Origin: Thalassobacillus devorans
GTDB lineage: Bacteria > Bacillota > Bacilli > Bacillales > Halobacillaceae
Direction: 5' to 3'
Length of the DNA: 50,372 nt
Assembly: GCF_900176565.1 (NCBI RefSeq)
Contig: NZ_FXEH01000001.1
Span: 1-50,372, forward strand
Under the pieces are notes generated by a model. The model ran no database searches. It saw only the letters and a list, made by a program, of their open reading frames with translations, and was not told the DNA's origin. The translations under genes were made by a program, and so were the position numbers. Shown here in pieces: positions 19,648 to 28,836 of this stretch (position 1 is its first letter; each line of letters starts with the position of its first letter).

Positions 19648-21238
19648 GCTTATGTTTCCTCCTTGAAAACCAGTTGAAAATCGCTCCCACGGCCGGGATT
19701 TGTTCCATTTCTTTATCAGTGAATCCTTTGGCTAAGGTGAAAGTGATAAAATAGACGATCCCCCCTAGTGCAGAAACCGTAAGTGTGAAAATAAATAACT
19801 CAATCCGGGATTCCAGTAACAGCAGATAGGTTTCGATGGTAATCGCTAACATCAAAAATATCGCCATTACTACTAACGCAGTCAGCATTTTTATAAATGG
19901 AAGGCGGCGCCAGGCAGACGGCCGGAACCGTCTTCTCATCAACCTTAAATTCCAGATTAATACCAGAGCAGCCGCCACAACCGATGCCCAGGCGGCACCA
20001 GACAAACCAAAAATGGGGACCAGTATCTCGTTTCCAGCCCATTTTAATACGGTTCCTGCCAAAATGACACCAGCTGTCTGGAAGACAACATCGACCCCCT
20101 GTAGAACGGAAGACGTGGTGATTGCCAAGGAACTGAATAAAACAACAATCATTAGTATTCTTAAATAAGATGTTCCAGCGGTGTTCTGGTAAAGCAATTC
20201 ATTAACATAAGGAAAAATCATGATCAGGCCGGCGGTTGCACCGGCTGCTAACAACAAGCTCATTTTCAAAGCTGACTGTAAGTGCTCATGAAATTTGTCT
20301 GGTTCCCGCTCCAGCCGTTGTTTCGTAATCGTCGGAATTAAGGCGAGAGCCAGAGAAGAACCTAACACTGCCCCCAACTGAATCAACGGCTGACCCCGAT
20401 CGAAAACCCCTTTGGACACCCTGGCCTCGTAAGAATCCAATCCAAAACCTTCCAATCCAGGAACCAAGGTAAAGGCATCAGCCATTTGAATCAATAATAA
20501 AAACATATAGTTAATGCTGATAAATAAACCATAGATAAGGATGGTCTTTAAAAAATAGCGATAGGAGTGCTCTCTATGTACCTGGTGCTCGCGTGATCTT
20601 CTTTTCCAGGCAATCATACCAAGAAAAATGGCAGCAGCTATAGAACCAGCCACCGAAGCCGCTGCTGCACCTGTACCAATGGCATAATAATCTTCCTTAC
20701 CCACTAAGGCCACTGCTACAGTAATAATAATACTCACGCGCACCAGCTGTTCTACAATTTGAGATACAGCTGTCGGCTGCATATCATTACTTCCTTGGAA
20801 TGCCCCCCTCATCACCGAGGTGAAGGGTAAGACAAGAAAAACAAACGCGCTTGCTCTAATAGGGGCGCTTAATGTTTTATCCCCCATCCACTCTGCAATC
20901 ATAGCTGCTTGCGTAAACAATATTAAAAACACAAGAGCACTTAAAGAGAATATGATGACGAATACAGGGATGAAAAAGGAGCGTAGTGCCAGCTCTTTTT
21001 GTTTATCCCTGAAATCCGCTGCCAATTTCGATACAGCCACAGGAAAGCCGTACAACGATAGCATGATTGCTACTCCAAGGAAGGGGTAGATTTGCTGATA
21101 TATATAAAAGCCCAGATCCCCTGTTATATTTTGAATCGGAATCCGGTAACCTGCACTTAATATTTTGCTGAAAATCCCCGCTAAAGTGAGGATGAAAGCA
21201 CCTTTGAAAAAATCTTTGGTTTCAATCTTGTCATTCAT
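19634..21238 (-). CDS. yabM: Polysaccharide/lipid flippase-like membrane protein YabM (MATE/MviN superfamily)
   Basis: 534 residues with about 14 predicted membrane segments and the PST/SpoVB family start FFKGAFILTLAGIFSKILSAG near residue 8. Related to SpoVB and YtgP, lipid-II-type flippases; the substrate of YabM itself is not established. I chose the ATG at 21238 (MNDKIETKDF), 9 bp after AAAGG; the frame extends upstream to 21271 with poorer ribosome sites. It is followed by mazG and rqcP in one operon. Confidence 0.9.
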   Translation of the reverse strand: MNDKIETKDFFKGAFILTLAGIFSKILSAGYRIPIQNITGDLGFYIYQQIYPFLGVAIMLSLYGFPVAVSKLAADFRDKQKELALRSFFIPVFVIIFSLSALVFLILFTQAAMIAEWMGDKTLSAPIRASAFVFLVLPFTSVMRGAFQGSNDMQPTAVSQIVEQLVRVSIIITVAVALVGKEDYYAIGTGAAAASVAGSIAAAIFLGMIAWKRRSREHQVHREHSYRYFLKTILIYGLFISINYMFLLLIQMADAFTLVPGLEGFGLDSYEARVSKGVFDRGQPLIQLGAVLGSSLALALIPTITKQRLEREPDKFHEHLQSALKMSLLLAAGATAGLIMIFPYVNELLYQNTAGTSYLRILMIVVLFSSLAITTSSVLQGVDVVFQTAGVILAGTVLKWAGNEILVPIFGLSGAAWASVVAAALVLIWNLRLMRRRFRPSAWRRLPFIKMLTALVVMAIFLMLAITIETYLLLLESRIELFIFTLTVSALGGIVYFITFTLAKGFTDKEMEQIPAVGAIFNWFSRRKHKHAHD

Positions 21239-21362
21239 GTTGGTACGCCTTTCCATCATACTTCCACTCATTATAGCACAGGTGCATGATTTTCATCATT
21301 CATCCGATTCTTGCCAACAGTTATATAAAGCATTACAAAGCATTAATCCTTTTTAGAGTATT

Positions 21363-21396
21363 AAAAAGCCGTATGACTCCTTTATGGTCATACAGC
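21363..21396 (-). terminator. spoVT terminator
   Basis: The stem GCTGTATGAC/GTCATACGGC has a 9-nt loop and is followed on the minus strand by TTTTTA. It lies about 90 bp after the spoVT stop. Confidence 0.85.
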
Positions 21397-21481
21397 TCTT
21401 CCACTACTTATTCGCACAACGTGACCTGCCGCAAAAAGCCATCGCCGTCTTACTTAAAGTATAGATAAGATCTTAAAATCT

Positions 21482-22018
21482 CTATTCCATCTGGCGGGCA
21501 AGAAAACTTGCAGCCGTTTCAACAGACTTAGCTTCTACATCTCCAAGCGCCGGGCCTTCTTTCGAATAGATGACCACACAACCGATTGGATCGCCTTGAG
21601 CGATTATCGGTCCGATGACGTAGGATGCCAATTCCTCTTCACGACCTTGCACCAATTCGATTTGACTAGAGTTCTTTTCTGTCACTACCGAACGGTTATC
21701 AATCGCTTGTTCAATCTTAGGTCCAATATGCTTGTTTAAATAATCCTTTTTCGATCCACCAGCTACGGCGATGAATTCATCCCTGTCACAAATCAATACC
21801 GGCTGTCCTAAAGAATCGAATAAGGCATCCGCATATTCCTTCGCAAAGTCTCCTAATTCACTGATAGGGGAATACTTTTTAAGTATGACCTCACCCTCTC
21901 TGTCAACGAAGATCTCTAAAGGATCACCTTCACGTATTCTCAACGTTCTCCGTATTTCTTTAGGAATAACCACTCTTCCTAAATCATCAATGCGACGTAC
22001 AATTCCTGTTGCTTTCAT
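21482..22018 (-). CDS. spoVT: Stage V sporulation transcription regulator SpoVT
   Basis: Forespore regulator that tunes sigma-G genes. Residues 1-50 are the AbrB-type swapped-hairpin DNA-binding domain (MKATGIVRRIDDLGRVVIPK). Residues about 55-178 are a GAF-like domain, here ending AASFLARQME. 178 residues, the same as B. subtilis. Its DNA-binding domain closely resembles AbrB encoded at 41675-41950. A sigma-G promoter lies upstream and a terminator downstream, so it is monocistronic. Confidence 0.96.
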   Translation of the reverse strand: MKATGIVRRIDDLGRVVIPKEIRRTLRIREGDPLEIFVDREGEVILKKYSPISELGDFAKEYADALFDSLGQPVLICDRDEFIAVAGGSKKDYLNKHIGPKIEQAIDNRSVVTEKNSSQIELVQGREEELASYVIGPIIAQGDPIGCVVIYSKEGPALGDVEAKSVETAASFLARQME

Positions 22019-22099
22019 AGCTGAGAAGCCTCACTTTCCTTGATGATTAGTCTTAATATTTTTGGTGATAAGATACAACAAAAATACAGTTGATGACTT

Positions 22100-22129
22100 T
22101 AGTATGAATCAACAATAAAAACCTATTCA
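22100..22129 (-). promoter_or_regulatory. Sigma-G promoter of spoVT
   Basis: Minus strand: TGAATA at 22124-22129, a 17-bp spacer, CATACTA at 22100-22106. Both elements are perfect matches to the sigma-G consensus, and spoVT is a sigma-G gene in B. subtilis. Confidence 0.8.
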
Positions 22130-22206
22130 CCTAAACAATGGATTTATGGTAAGAAATAGGGATAAAAAAACAGAAAGTAACGAATCGGTTGCCATAATTA
22201 GAAAAT

Positions 22207-22319
22207 GGGAGCAAGGAAACGACTCGCTTTCCGCGGACGTACGGACATGCCTCCTCACTTCGTTGCGTGATCCTGTCATGTCCGTTTTTCCGCAGGAGTT
22301 TCGTCATTTCCTTGCTCCC
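22207..22319. repeat. Structured dispersed repeat copy R1
   Basis: A 113-bp imperfect palindrome with perfect 13-bp ends (gggagcaaggaaa at 22207-22219, its complement at 22307-22319). The inner part contains ctcgctttccgcgg and cctcctcactt. The core tccgcggaaagcgag (minus strand) recurs as cacggaaagcga in copies R2 and R3. It fills most of the mfd-spoVT gap and contains no gene; a folded RNA from it would be a long GC-rich hairpin. Confidence 0.75.
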
Positions 22320-22399
22320 TTAATTTTGTTAATAACCGTTCTTATAATTCATCTACTGATTCTCACCATTAAAAGGATAGTGGCTCCTTTCTCTCCCGC

Positions 22400-25300
22400 T
22401 TAAGCGGTGGAGACTTCTCTTTTCATATCCGGGAGTCTTTGGAGGAATTCGTCTACTACTTCATAACGGCGAATGTATGACTTTCTATCCCATTGGAAAG
22501 TGACCTTCAGTTTCTGGTCTTCCGTTCCTAATTGCACGATTCTGCCATAACTGTTTGCAAGTTCGAATAACTTGGCACCATCGATGTTCTGGCTGGATTC
22601 AGCTTCCATCAGCAAATCAATCTTCTGCTTTTTCTCGGATATCGATTCAATCCCTGATTGTTTGGCATGCATTTTCATGGAAGAGACCAGGAACAAGTTT
22701 TCAACTTCATCTGGGTAATCCCCAAAACGGTCAATGATTTCATCTCGCAGATCATGGATATCCTCGACACTTTCTATCGCCTGGAATTGTTTATAAATAT
22801 CGATTTTTTGCTTCTCATCTGAAATATACGTATCAGGCAGGTAGGCATCGATCTGAAGATCCAGCTCCACCTGGAACGGCTGTATGTCTTCCGGCTCTTT
22901 CCCCTGCCGCTTCGCTTCTATCGCATCCTTTAACATTTGAGAATACATATCAAAGCCGACAGAATCGATGAAACCATGCTGCTGGGCACCAAGCAGATTA
23001 CCCGCCCCGCGAATGGACAGGTCTCGCATGGCAATTTTGAAGCCGGAACCAAGTTCGGTGAACTCTTTGATCGCCTGCAGCCGTTTTTCAGCTACTTCCG
23101 TCAGCACTTTGTCCCGTTGATACGTAAAGTAGGCATAAGCAACACGATTTGATCTTCCAACCCGTCCACGCAATTGATAGAGCTGGCTGAGTCCCATCTT
23201 GTCTGCGTCATAGACGATCAATGTGTTTACATTTGGAATATCTACACCAGTCTCAATAATCGTTGTGCTGACCAGTACATCAAACTCCCCTTCTAAGAAG
23301 GAAAACATGACATTCTCTAAAGTAGTCTCGTTCATTTGGCCATGAGCAGCAGTGACCCTTGCTTCCGGGACAAGCGCTGAAATTTCCTCTGCCATCCGTT
23401 CGATATTCTCCACCCGGTTGAATAGGAAAAACACCTGGCCGCCCCTGGCCATTTCCCGTTCAATCGCTTCCCGCATAAATACCGGATTATACTCGAGTAC
23501 GTACGTCTGGATAGGGAAACGGTTTTCTGGCGGTGTCTCGATCACTGACAAGTCCCGGACTCCCAGCATGGACATATGCAATGTTCTTGGAATTGGCGTG
23601 GCTGTCAATGTCAAAACGTCGACATTGGTTTTCAGTTGTTTGATCTTTTCTTTATGTTTGACGCCGAACCGCTGTTCTTCGTCGACGATCAATAAACCGA
23701 GATCTTTAAACTGGGCGTCTTTCGATAAGAGACGATGGGTACCGATCACCACATCTACCAGCCCTTTTTTCATTTGATCGGTTGTTTCTTTTTGTTGTTT
23801 TTTTGTACGGAAACGGCTTAACAGCCCGATATTAATCGGGAAGTCCTGAAAACGTTCCATAATGGTTTCATAATGCTGTTGTGCCAGGATAGTCGTCGGA
23901 ACAAGAATCGCTACCTGCTTTCCTTCCGCAACTGCTTTAAATGCGGCACGAATAGCGACTTCGGTTTTCCCGTAACCAACGTCACCACAAAGAAGCCGGT
24001 CCATCGGCCGTATTCTTTCCATATCCTCCTTGATTTCTTCAATACATTGCAGCTGATCTTGAGTTTCCTGATAAGGGAATGATGCCTCGAATTCCCGCTG
24101 CATTTCTGTGTCTTCCTGAAAAGCATGGCCTTTAGAAGCTTCCCGCTCGGCATAGAGCTTGATCAAATCATCCGCAATGTCCTCAACAGAAGACTGTACT
24201 TTGCGTTTGACCTTACCCCATTCGCTGCCACCGAGTTTGTATACTTTTGGTTCTTTCCCTTCTGAACCGACATACTTCTGAATCAGATCAATTTGTTCTA
24301 TTGGTACGAACAGCTTATCGTTTCCGGAGTATTTAACGAGCAGGAAGTCTTTGTGGACACCATTCATGGTCAATGTTTCTACCCCAAGATATTTCCCTAT
24401 CCCATGGTTGGCATGGACGACATAGTCACCCACTTTCAGTTCCTGGTAGTTCTTAATCCGTTCTGCATTGGACAATTTCTGTTTTCGCTTTGGTTTTGAT
24501 GTTTTCTTCTTGAACATCTCATTTTCTGTGATGACAGCCAATTTGTGCATAGGCAGTTCGAAGCCACTACTGATATTTCCATGAATAATTGTCGGTTTCG
24601 AAAGCGGAAGTGTGACATCCTCTTTGCTGATGACAGCTTCCATGCCATAATCATCGAGCACTGACTGTACCTTTGTCGCCCGTTCTTCGTTAGGGACAAT
24701 AATCATGACAGAAAAGTGTTGCTTTTCCCAGCGTTCCATTTCGTTTTTCAATAAATTCATCTGGCCATGGAACTGCTGCATTTGACGACAGGATATATTG
24801 ACGACATTCTCCGGCTGAGTGTTGGGAATATGTCGTAAGAACACTGACAAATATAATCGTGGATGTTTGATTTTCGACCACACATCATGCCAGTCATAGG
24901 AAATGGAAAGGTCTCGTACGATTTGATTGGCCTCCAGCAGACTCTGATACCATTCTGCCTCTTCCTGATCAAGTCGTTGCGCCGTTTCCTGTATCCGGCT
25001 CATTTCATCCATGACGACAATTCCGTTTTCCGGCAGGTAATCTAGTAAATTGGCTGGCTCATCGTAATAGAAACCAATATATTTATACATCTCCTGGAAC
25101 CGTTCCTGCTGTTCCAAACGCTCCAGGTCGTGTTCAATGACTTCACTCAGCCTTGTTTTCGCTTCTGCTTTCGTCAGCTTTTTCAGGGAATGACTTAAGG
25201 CCTCTCCTAGGCGATGAGAGGCTCGGGTGAAATCTTCTTCAGTTATTAATAATTCCGTTGCAGGAGCAATCATGACCTGCTCCAGTTTTTCTTTGGAGCG

Positions 25301-25936
25301 TTGGGTTTCGGAATCAAAGGTCCGGATCGAATCTACTTCCGTATCAAAAAGTTCAATTCGGTAAGGAAATTCAGCAGTCAACGGGTAAAGATCGATAATC
25401 CCTCCACGAATACTGAACTCTCCCGGTGATGCAACCATTCCTGTTCGTTCATATCCCATATCAACCAGCGTGGCAAGGTAACGCTCAACGTCAATTTCTT
25501 CACCGACTATAAAAGGAAGACGGTACCGTTCCCAATAGCTTTTAGGAGGCAAGACCCGCTTCAACGCTGAAACTGGTGTAATCAATATCCCGGATCCTTG
25601 ATTCATCCACTGATTCAGCGATTCTATCCGCTGGCTTTTCAATTCCGGGCTTGCAATCGCAATCTCAGAAGCAATCAATTCATTGACCGGATATAAGTGT
25701 GCGCGTTCGGTTTCTGTGATTTCCTGTAAATCTTCATATAATTGCTGTGCCTGTACCAGTTGATGGGTAACGAGTAAAACTGGCCGTTCCAATGACTCAT
25801 TAACGATAGAGACGAGCGCGCTGCGAGCGGACCCGGATAGTCCCGATACCATCTGTTCTTGCATGCCGGTGGTAAACCCTGATGCAATCGAATGGATATC
25901 ATCTTGGCCATGCAAATATTTCTTTAGTCCTTGCAT
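22400..25936 (-). CDS. mfd: Transcription-repair coupling factor Mfd
   Basis: DNA translocase that removes RNA polymerase stalled at lesions and recruits UvrA. 1178 residues in the usual order: UvrB-like N-terminal modules (LSGSARSAL, PGEFSIRGGIIDLYP), the RNA-polymerase-interacting domain (GDYVVHANHGIGKYLG near 500), then the RecG-like motor. Motor motifs are I (GDVGYGKTE), II (DEEQ), III (TATPIPRT) and VI (QLRGRVGRS), and the TRCF C-terminal domain follows. Start ATG at 25936 has GGAGG 8 bp upstream. Lies between fin and spoVT as in B. subtilis. Confidence 0.97.
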   Translation of the reverse strand: MQGLKKYLHGQDDIHSIASGFTTGMQEQMVSGLSGSARSALVSIVNESLERPVLLVTHQLVQAQQLYEDLQEITETERAHLYPVNELIASEIAIASPELKSQRIESLNQWMNQGSGILITPVSALKRVLPPKSYWERYRLPFIVGEEIDVERYLATLVDMGYERTGMVASPGEFSIRGGIIDLYPLTAEFPYRIELFDTEVDSIRTFDSETQRSKEKLEQVMIAPATELLITEEDFTRASHRLGEALSHSLKKLTKAEAKTRLSEVIEHDLERLEQQERFQEMYKYIGFYYDEPANLLDYLPENGIVVMDEMSRIQETAQRLDQEEAEWYQSLLEANQIVRDLSISYDWHDVWSKIKHPRLYLSVFLRHIPNTQPENVVNISCRQMQQFHGQMNLLKNEMERWEKQHFSVMIIVPNEERATKVQSVLDDYGMEAVISKEDVTLPLSKPTIIHGNISSGFELPMHKLAVITENEMFKKKTSKPKRKQKLSNAERIKNYQELKVGDYVVHANHGIGKYLGVETLTMNGVHKDFLLVKYSGNDKLFVPIEQIDLIQKYVGSEGKEPKVYKLGGSEWGKVKRKVQSSVEDIADDLIKLYAEREASKGHAFQEDTEMQREFEASFPYQETQDQLQCIEEIKEDMERIRPMDRLLCGDVGYGKTEVAIRAAFKAVAEGKQVAILVPTTILAQQHYETIMERFQDFPINIGLLSRFRTKKQQKETTDQMKKGLVDVVIGTHRLLSKDAQFKDLGLLIVDEEQRFGVKHKEKIKQLKTNVDVLTLTATPIPRTLHMSMLGVRDLSVIETPPENRFPIQTYVLEYNPVFMREAIEREMARGGQVFFLFNRVENIERMAEEISALVPEARVTAAHGQMNETTLENVMFSFLEGEFDVLVSTTIIETGVDIPNVNTLIVYDADKMGLSQLYQLRGRVGRSNRVAYAYFTYQRDKVLTEVAEKRLQAIKEFTELGSGFKIAMRDLSIRGAGNLLGAQQHGFIDSVGFDMYSQMLKDAIEAKRQGKEPEDIQPFQVELDLQIDAYLPDTYISDEKQKIDIYKQFQAIESVEDIHDLRDEIIDRFGDYPDEVENLFLVSSMKMHAKQSGIESISEKKQKIDLLMEAESSQNIDGAKLFELANSYGRIVQLGTEDQKLKVTFQWDRKSYIRRYEVVDEFLQRLPDMKREVSTA

Positions 25937-26001
25937 ATATGATTCCTCCACTATCATCATTCTCACCATTCGGCATCCTTATTTCTCTGGTGCACGATGG
26001 T

Positions 26002-26232
26002 TTATTGTATAAAAAAGTCTAATTCATGATATTGGGGATTTTGATCAAGTGCCTCCTGGCAATTATCGCAAATCGTTTTAATGCGCAGGTCTCCATTTTG
26101 ATGGAATTCAAGCATTTCTTCGCGCTCCTGTTCCGTCAAATGATTAATACCAAGCATATTCTCATCTGCTATTTCTTGTTCTAATTTCCCCACAGTATTA
26201 TTACAATGACGGCAAACATAGATGATTGACAT
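26002..26232 (-). CDS. fin: Anti-sigma-F factor Fin (YabK)
   Basis: 76 residues with two zinc-type cysteine pairs, CRHC near the N-terminus and CDNC near residue 57. This is the Fin family, which inhibits sigma-F and helps switch the forespore to sigma-G. I chose ATG 26232, 8 bp after AGGAGG; an in-frame GTG sits directly before it. It lies between pth and mfd, as in B. subtilis, and has a sigma-F-like promoter, which would make a negative feedback loop. Confidence 0.92.
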   Translation of the reverse strand: MSIIYVCRHCNNTVGKLEQEIADENMLGINHLTEQEREEMLEFHQNGDLRIKTICDNCQEALDQNPQYHELDFFIQ

Positions 26233-26265
26233 CACACAACCCTCCTATTTAGAGCAATTGTGCTT

Positions 26266-26294
26266 AGTTTGACCGTCTTTTACTCCAATTATAC
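26266..26294 (-). promoter_or_regulatory. Candidate sigma-F promoter of fin
   Basis: Minus strand: GTATA at 26290-26294, a 15-bp spacer, GGTCAAACT at 26266-26274. It fits the sigma-F pattern (GYATA, 15 bp, GGnnAnAmT). The start of fin is 34 bp downstream. Confidence 0.6.
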
Positions 26295-26361
26295 GATTCT
26301 TACATTTTATGACTGCCTGTTTAAAGACATACCTGTCCCTTTTAATTCCTTCCAGACCTCA

Positions 26362-26922
26362 TCATTTATTATATTCATTCATGACTTCCTGGAAAGGACG
26401 TTCGATCCATGCTTCACATGCTTTCGCTGCTTTATGAATACTGTCCTGCACAGGTTCCTGCTGATCTTTATCGAAACTGCCAAGCACATAGTCGACGACT
26501 GACATCGGGACTGAAGGACGACCGATTCCCACTCGAAGCCGCTTGAAAGATTTGTCATGAAAATGATCGATGATATTCCGGATTCCGTTATGTCCCCCAT
26601 GTCCACCTTTTTGCCGCAGACGAACTTTCCCTGGAGGCAGATCCAAATCATCATAGATAACAAGAAAGTCATCTATTTCAAAATCATAATAATCAGCAAA
26701 TGCACGAATCGCTTCTCCTGAGAGGTTCATATAGGTCTGAGGTTTGAGCAGCAATACCTTTTCCCCATTCACATGTTCTATCGTATACAGGCTCTTGAAC
26801 TTTTCCTGCTTTAATTCCCAATGGTTGTCAGAAGCCAGCTGATCGATGACCATAAAGCCTATGTTGTGTCTTGTTTTTTCATATTTCTTCCCCGGGTTAC
26901 CTAAGCCAACAATACATTTCAT
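26362..26922 (-). CDS. pth: Peptidyl-tRNA hydrolase
   Basis: Releases tRNA from peptidyl-tRNA that drops off ribosomes. The family start KCIVGLGNPGKKYEKTRHNIGF carries the catalytic His (H20 in RHNIGF). The conserved loop GGHGGHNGIRNI is at about 108-119. 186 residues is normal. It lies downstream of ctc after a terminator and has a possible extended -10 promoter of its own. Confidence 0.96.
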   Translation of the reverse strand: MKCIVGLGNPGKKYEKTRHNIGFMVIDQLASDNHWELKQEKFKSLYTIEHVNGEKVLLLKPQTYMNLSGEAIRAFADYYDFEIDDFLVIYDDLDLPPGKVRLRQKGGHGGHNGIRNIIDHFHDKSFKRLRVGIGRPSVPMSVVDYVLGSFDKDQQEPVQDSIHKAAKACEAWIERPFQEVMNEYNK

Positions 26923-26958
26923 TTATTCAACTTCCTTTTACCTGTAAGTATCTATATT

Positions 26959-26967
26959 ATTATAGCA
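26959..26967 (-). promoter_or_regulatory. Candidate extended -10 promoter of pth
   Basis: Minus strand TGCTATAAT (26959-26967) is a TGn-extended -10 with the perfect hexamer TATAAT. No good -35 lies at the proper distance. It is 37 bp before the pth start. Confidence 0.45.
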
Positions 26968-27065
26968 AAATCCACGATTATAAAAACTCAACTTTCATCA
27001 AGCGTCTATAAGCGAAAGGCTTCCTGCTTTTTATGTTTTCATCCTCTAACTGTCTTAAAGTCAAA

Positions 27066-27096
27066 TAAAAGGGGCGCAACACAATGTCACGCCCCC
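27066..27096 (-). terminator. ctc terminator
   Basis: The stem GGGGCG/CGCCCC (27071-27076 with 27090-27095) is followed on the minus strand by TTTTATTT, 18 bp after the ctc stop. The stem is short. Confidence 0.65.
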
Positions 27097-27113
27097 TCAA
27101 TATTCCATCTGTA

Positions 27114-27776
27114 TTACTCTTTATCGTTTTCTTCTGGTTTTTCTTCACTTTCATCGCTCTCGTTTTCAGCTCCAACCAATTCTGGTTCTGCCTGTTCGTC
27201 ATCTGTTTCAGGTTCTTCAGGCATTTCCTCCGGCGGAGTAACAGAAACGATTGTCTGGTTTTCGTCATCCAGAATCTCATAGTTACGACCCTGCTTCAAG
27301 TCGCTGACCATGAGGCTGTCGCCGACATTAAGCTCAGATACATCGACTGTAATTTCTTCCGGAATATTGTTTGGCTTTGCACGGACTTGCAGGTGGTATA
27401 ATGGCTGCTGCAGAACTCCGCCTTCTTTTGAGCCAATCGCTTCACCGTCGAGACGTACGGGTACTTCAACATCCATCTCCTGAGCCATGTCTACAATATA
27501 GAAGTCTGCGTGAATCAGCTCGTCCTTCAGTGGATCGATTTGATATTCATGCAGCATAACATCTACTGTTTTGCCGCCTTCCACGTCAAGAGAAATAATT
27601 GCGTTCCTTCCCTCGTCACGTACAGTTTTCAACAACTCGATGCTGTTGACAGACACGGTGATTGGATCTTTTTCTTTACCATATACAACTGCAGGGACAT
27701 TTCCTTCTTCACGAAGACCCCTGTTTGTTGATTGTTTCGTATCTTTTCTTTGATTTGCTTTTAATTGAATTGCCAA
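27114..27776 (-). CDS. ctc: 50S ribosomal protein L25, general stress protein Ctc
   Basis: 5S-rRNA-binding ribosomal protein of the TL5/CTC type: an L25 domain (about 1-90, MAIQLKANQRKDTKQS) and a beta-barrel domain (about 95-185). A strongly acidic tail of Glu/Asp follows (about 186-220). There is no ATG in the right place; the TTG at 27776 has GGAGGG 8 bp upstream and begins the family sequence exactly, giving 220 residues. The tail is richer in acidic residues than usual, as in halotolerant relatives. A sigma-B-type promoter lies upstream. Confidence 0.93.
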   Translation of the reverse strand: MAIQLKANQRKDTKQSTNRGLREEGNVPAVVYGKEKDPITVSVNSIELLKTVRDEGRNAIISLDVEGGKTVDVMLHEYQIDPLKDELIHADFYIVDMAQEMDVEVPVRLDGEAIGSKEGGVLQQPLYHLQVRAKPNNIPEEITVDVSELNVGDSLMVSDLKQGRNYEILDDENQTIVSVTPPEEMPEEPETDDEQAEPELVGAENESDESEEKPEENDKE

Positions 27777-27820
27777 GTTAATCACCCTCCATTGAAATAA
27801 AAACCATCTATTCAATAATG

Positions 27821-27846
27821 TTTCCCTTTCGCTGTCTGAGCTAAAC
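27821..27846 (-). promoter_or_regulatory. Candidate sigma-B promoter of ctc
   Basis: Minus strand: GTTTAG at 27841-27846, a 14-bp spacer, GGGAAA at 27821-27826. The consensus is GTTTAA, 12-14 bp, GGGTAT. ctc is the classical sigma-B gene of B. subtilis, which supports this. The promoter overlaps no coding sequence and lies in the prs-ctc gap. Confidence 0.6.
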
Positions 27847-27867
27847 CTGTTTTTTTCTTTATTAAAA

Positions 27868-28821
27868 TTAATCGAACAAGATACTGATGGATTTGAACTC
27901 ATGCACACGGATGATCGCTTCACTAATCAATGGTGCAATCGATAGTTCGGTAATTTTGTCAATTTTCTTATCTTCCCCAAGCGGAATCGTGTTCGTAACC
28001 ACAAGTTCCTTGATTTGAGAATTTTCAATCCGTTCAATTGCAGGTCCGGAGAGTACCGGGTGGGTACAGCATGCATATACCTCTTTCGCACCATTCTCTT
28101 TCAAGGCATTGGCCGCGAGTGTAATCGTTCCTGCTGTATCAATGATATCATCAATCAGGATGGCCGTTTTGCCTTCGATATTACCGACGATGTTCATCAC
28201 TTCGGCAACATTCGGACGCGGACGGCGTTTATCGATAATAGCAATCGGAGCTTTCAAAATATCGGCCATTTTCCTGGCACGTGTTACGCCGCCATGGTCA
28301 GGGGATACAATAACCACATCATCAAAATTCTTTTCCTCAAAGTATTCCGATAGAAGCGGGACTCCTACCAGATGATCGATCGGGACATCGAAGAACCCTT
28401 GAATCTGCGGTGCATGAAGGTCAAGCATCAATACACGTGTCGCACCGGCGGTTTGCAGTAGGTTCGCCACAAGCTTAGCTGTAATCGGTTCACGCGAGCG
28501 TGCTTTCCTGTCCTGGCGGGCATACCCATAATATGGCATAACGATATTGATCGTGCGCGCCGAAGCCCGCTTCAACGCATCAATCATAATAAGAAGCTCC
28601 ATAATGTGTTGGTTTACCGGAGCACATGTAGATTGGACGACATAAACATCGCAGCCTCGGATACTTTCTTCAATATTGATTTGGATTTCCCCGTCACTGA
28701 ACGTCGTCACAGAACATTTTCCTAATTCCGTCCCAATATTTTCAGCAATTTCCTGCGCCAATGATGGATTGGAGTTAAGAGAAAAAACTTTCAACGATGG
28801 ATCCTTATAACCAGTTGCCAT
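27868..28821 (-). CDS. prs: Ribose-phosphate pyrophosphokinase (PRPP synthase)
   Basis: Makes PRPP from ribose-5-phosphate and ATP, feeding purine, pyrimidine, histidine and salvage pathways; hprT and purR in this window also use PRPP. Class I signatures are [18 protein letters not shown] (about 102-119), [12 protein letters not shown] and the PRPP loop [13 protein letters not shown] at about 219-231. 317 residues, normal. It follows glmU by 15 bp, in the same operon. Confidence 0.97.
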   Translation of the reverse strand: MATGYKDPSLKVFSLNSNPSLAQEIAENIGTELGKCSVTTFSDGEIQINIEESIRGCDVYVVQSTCAPVNQHIMELLIMIDALKRASARTINIVMPYYGYARQDRKARSREPITAKLVANLLQTAGATRVLMLDLHAPQIQGFFDVPIDHLVGVPLLSEYFEEKNFDDVVIVSPDHGGVTRARKMADILKAPIAIIDKRRPRPNVAEVMNIVGNIEGKTAILIDDIIDTAGTITLAANALKENGAKEVYACCTHPVLSGPAIERIENSQIKELVVTNTIPLGEDKKIDKITELSIAPLISEAIIRVHEFKSISILFD

Positions 28822-28836
28822 TTGAAATACCCTCCG

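Noticed and set aside
22195-22325. R1 as a phage attachment site or an insertion sequence
   Set aside because: No integrase, transposase or target duplication; the core is shared with other intergenic repeats.
26978-27280. 100-codon minus-strand frame over the ctc end and the ctc-pth gap
   Set aside because: It is a shadow of the acidic ctc tail in another frame.
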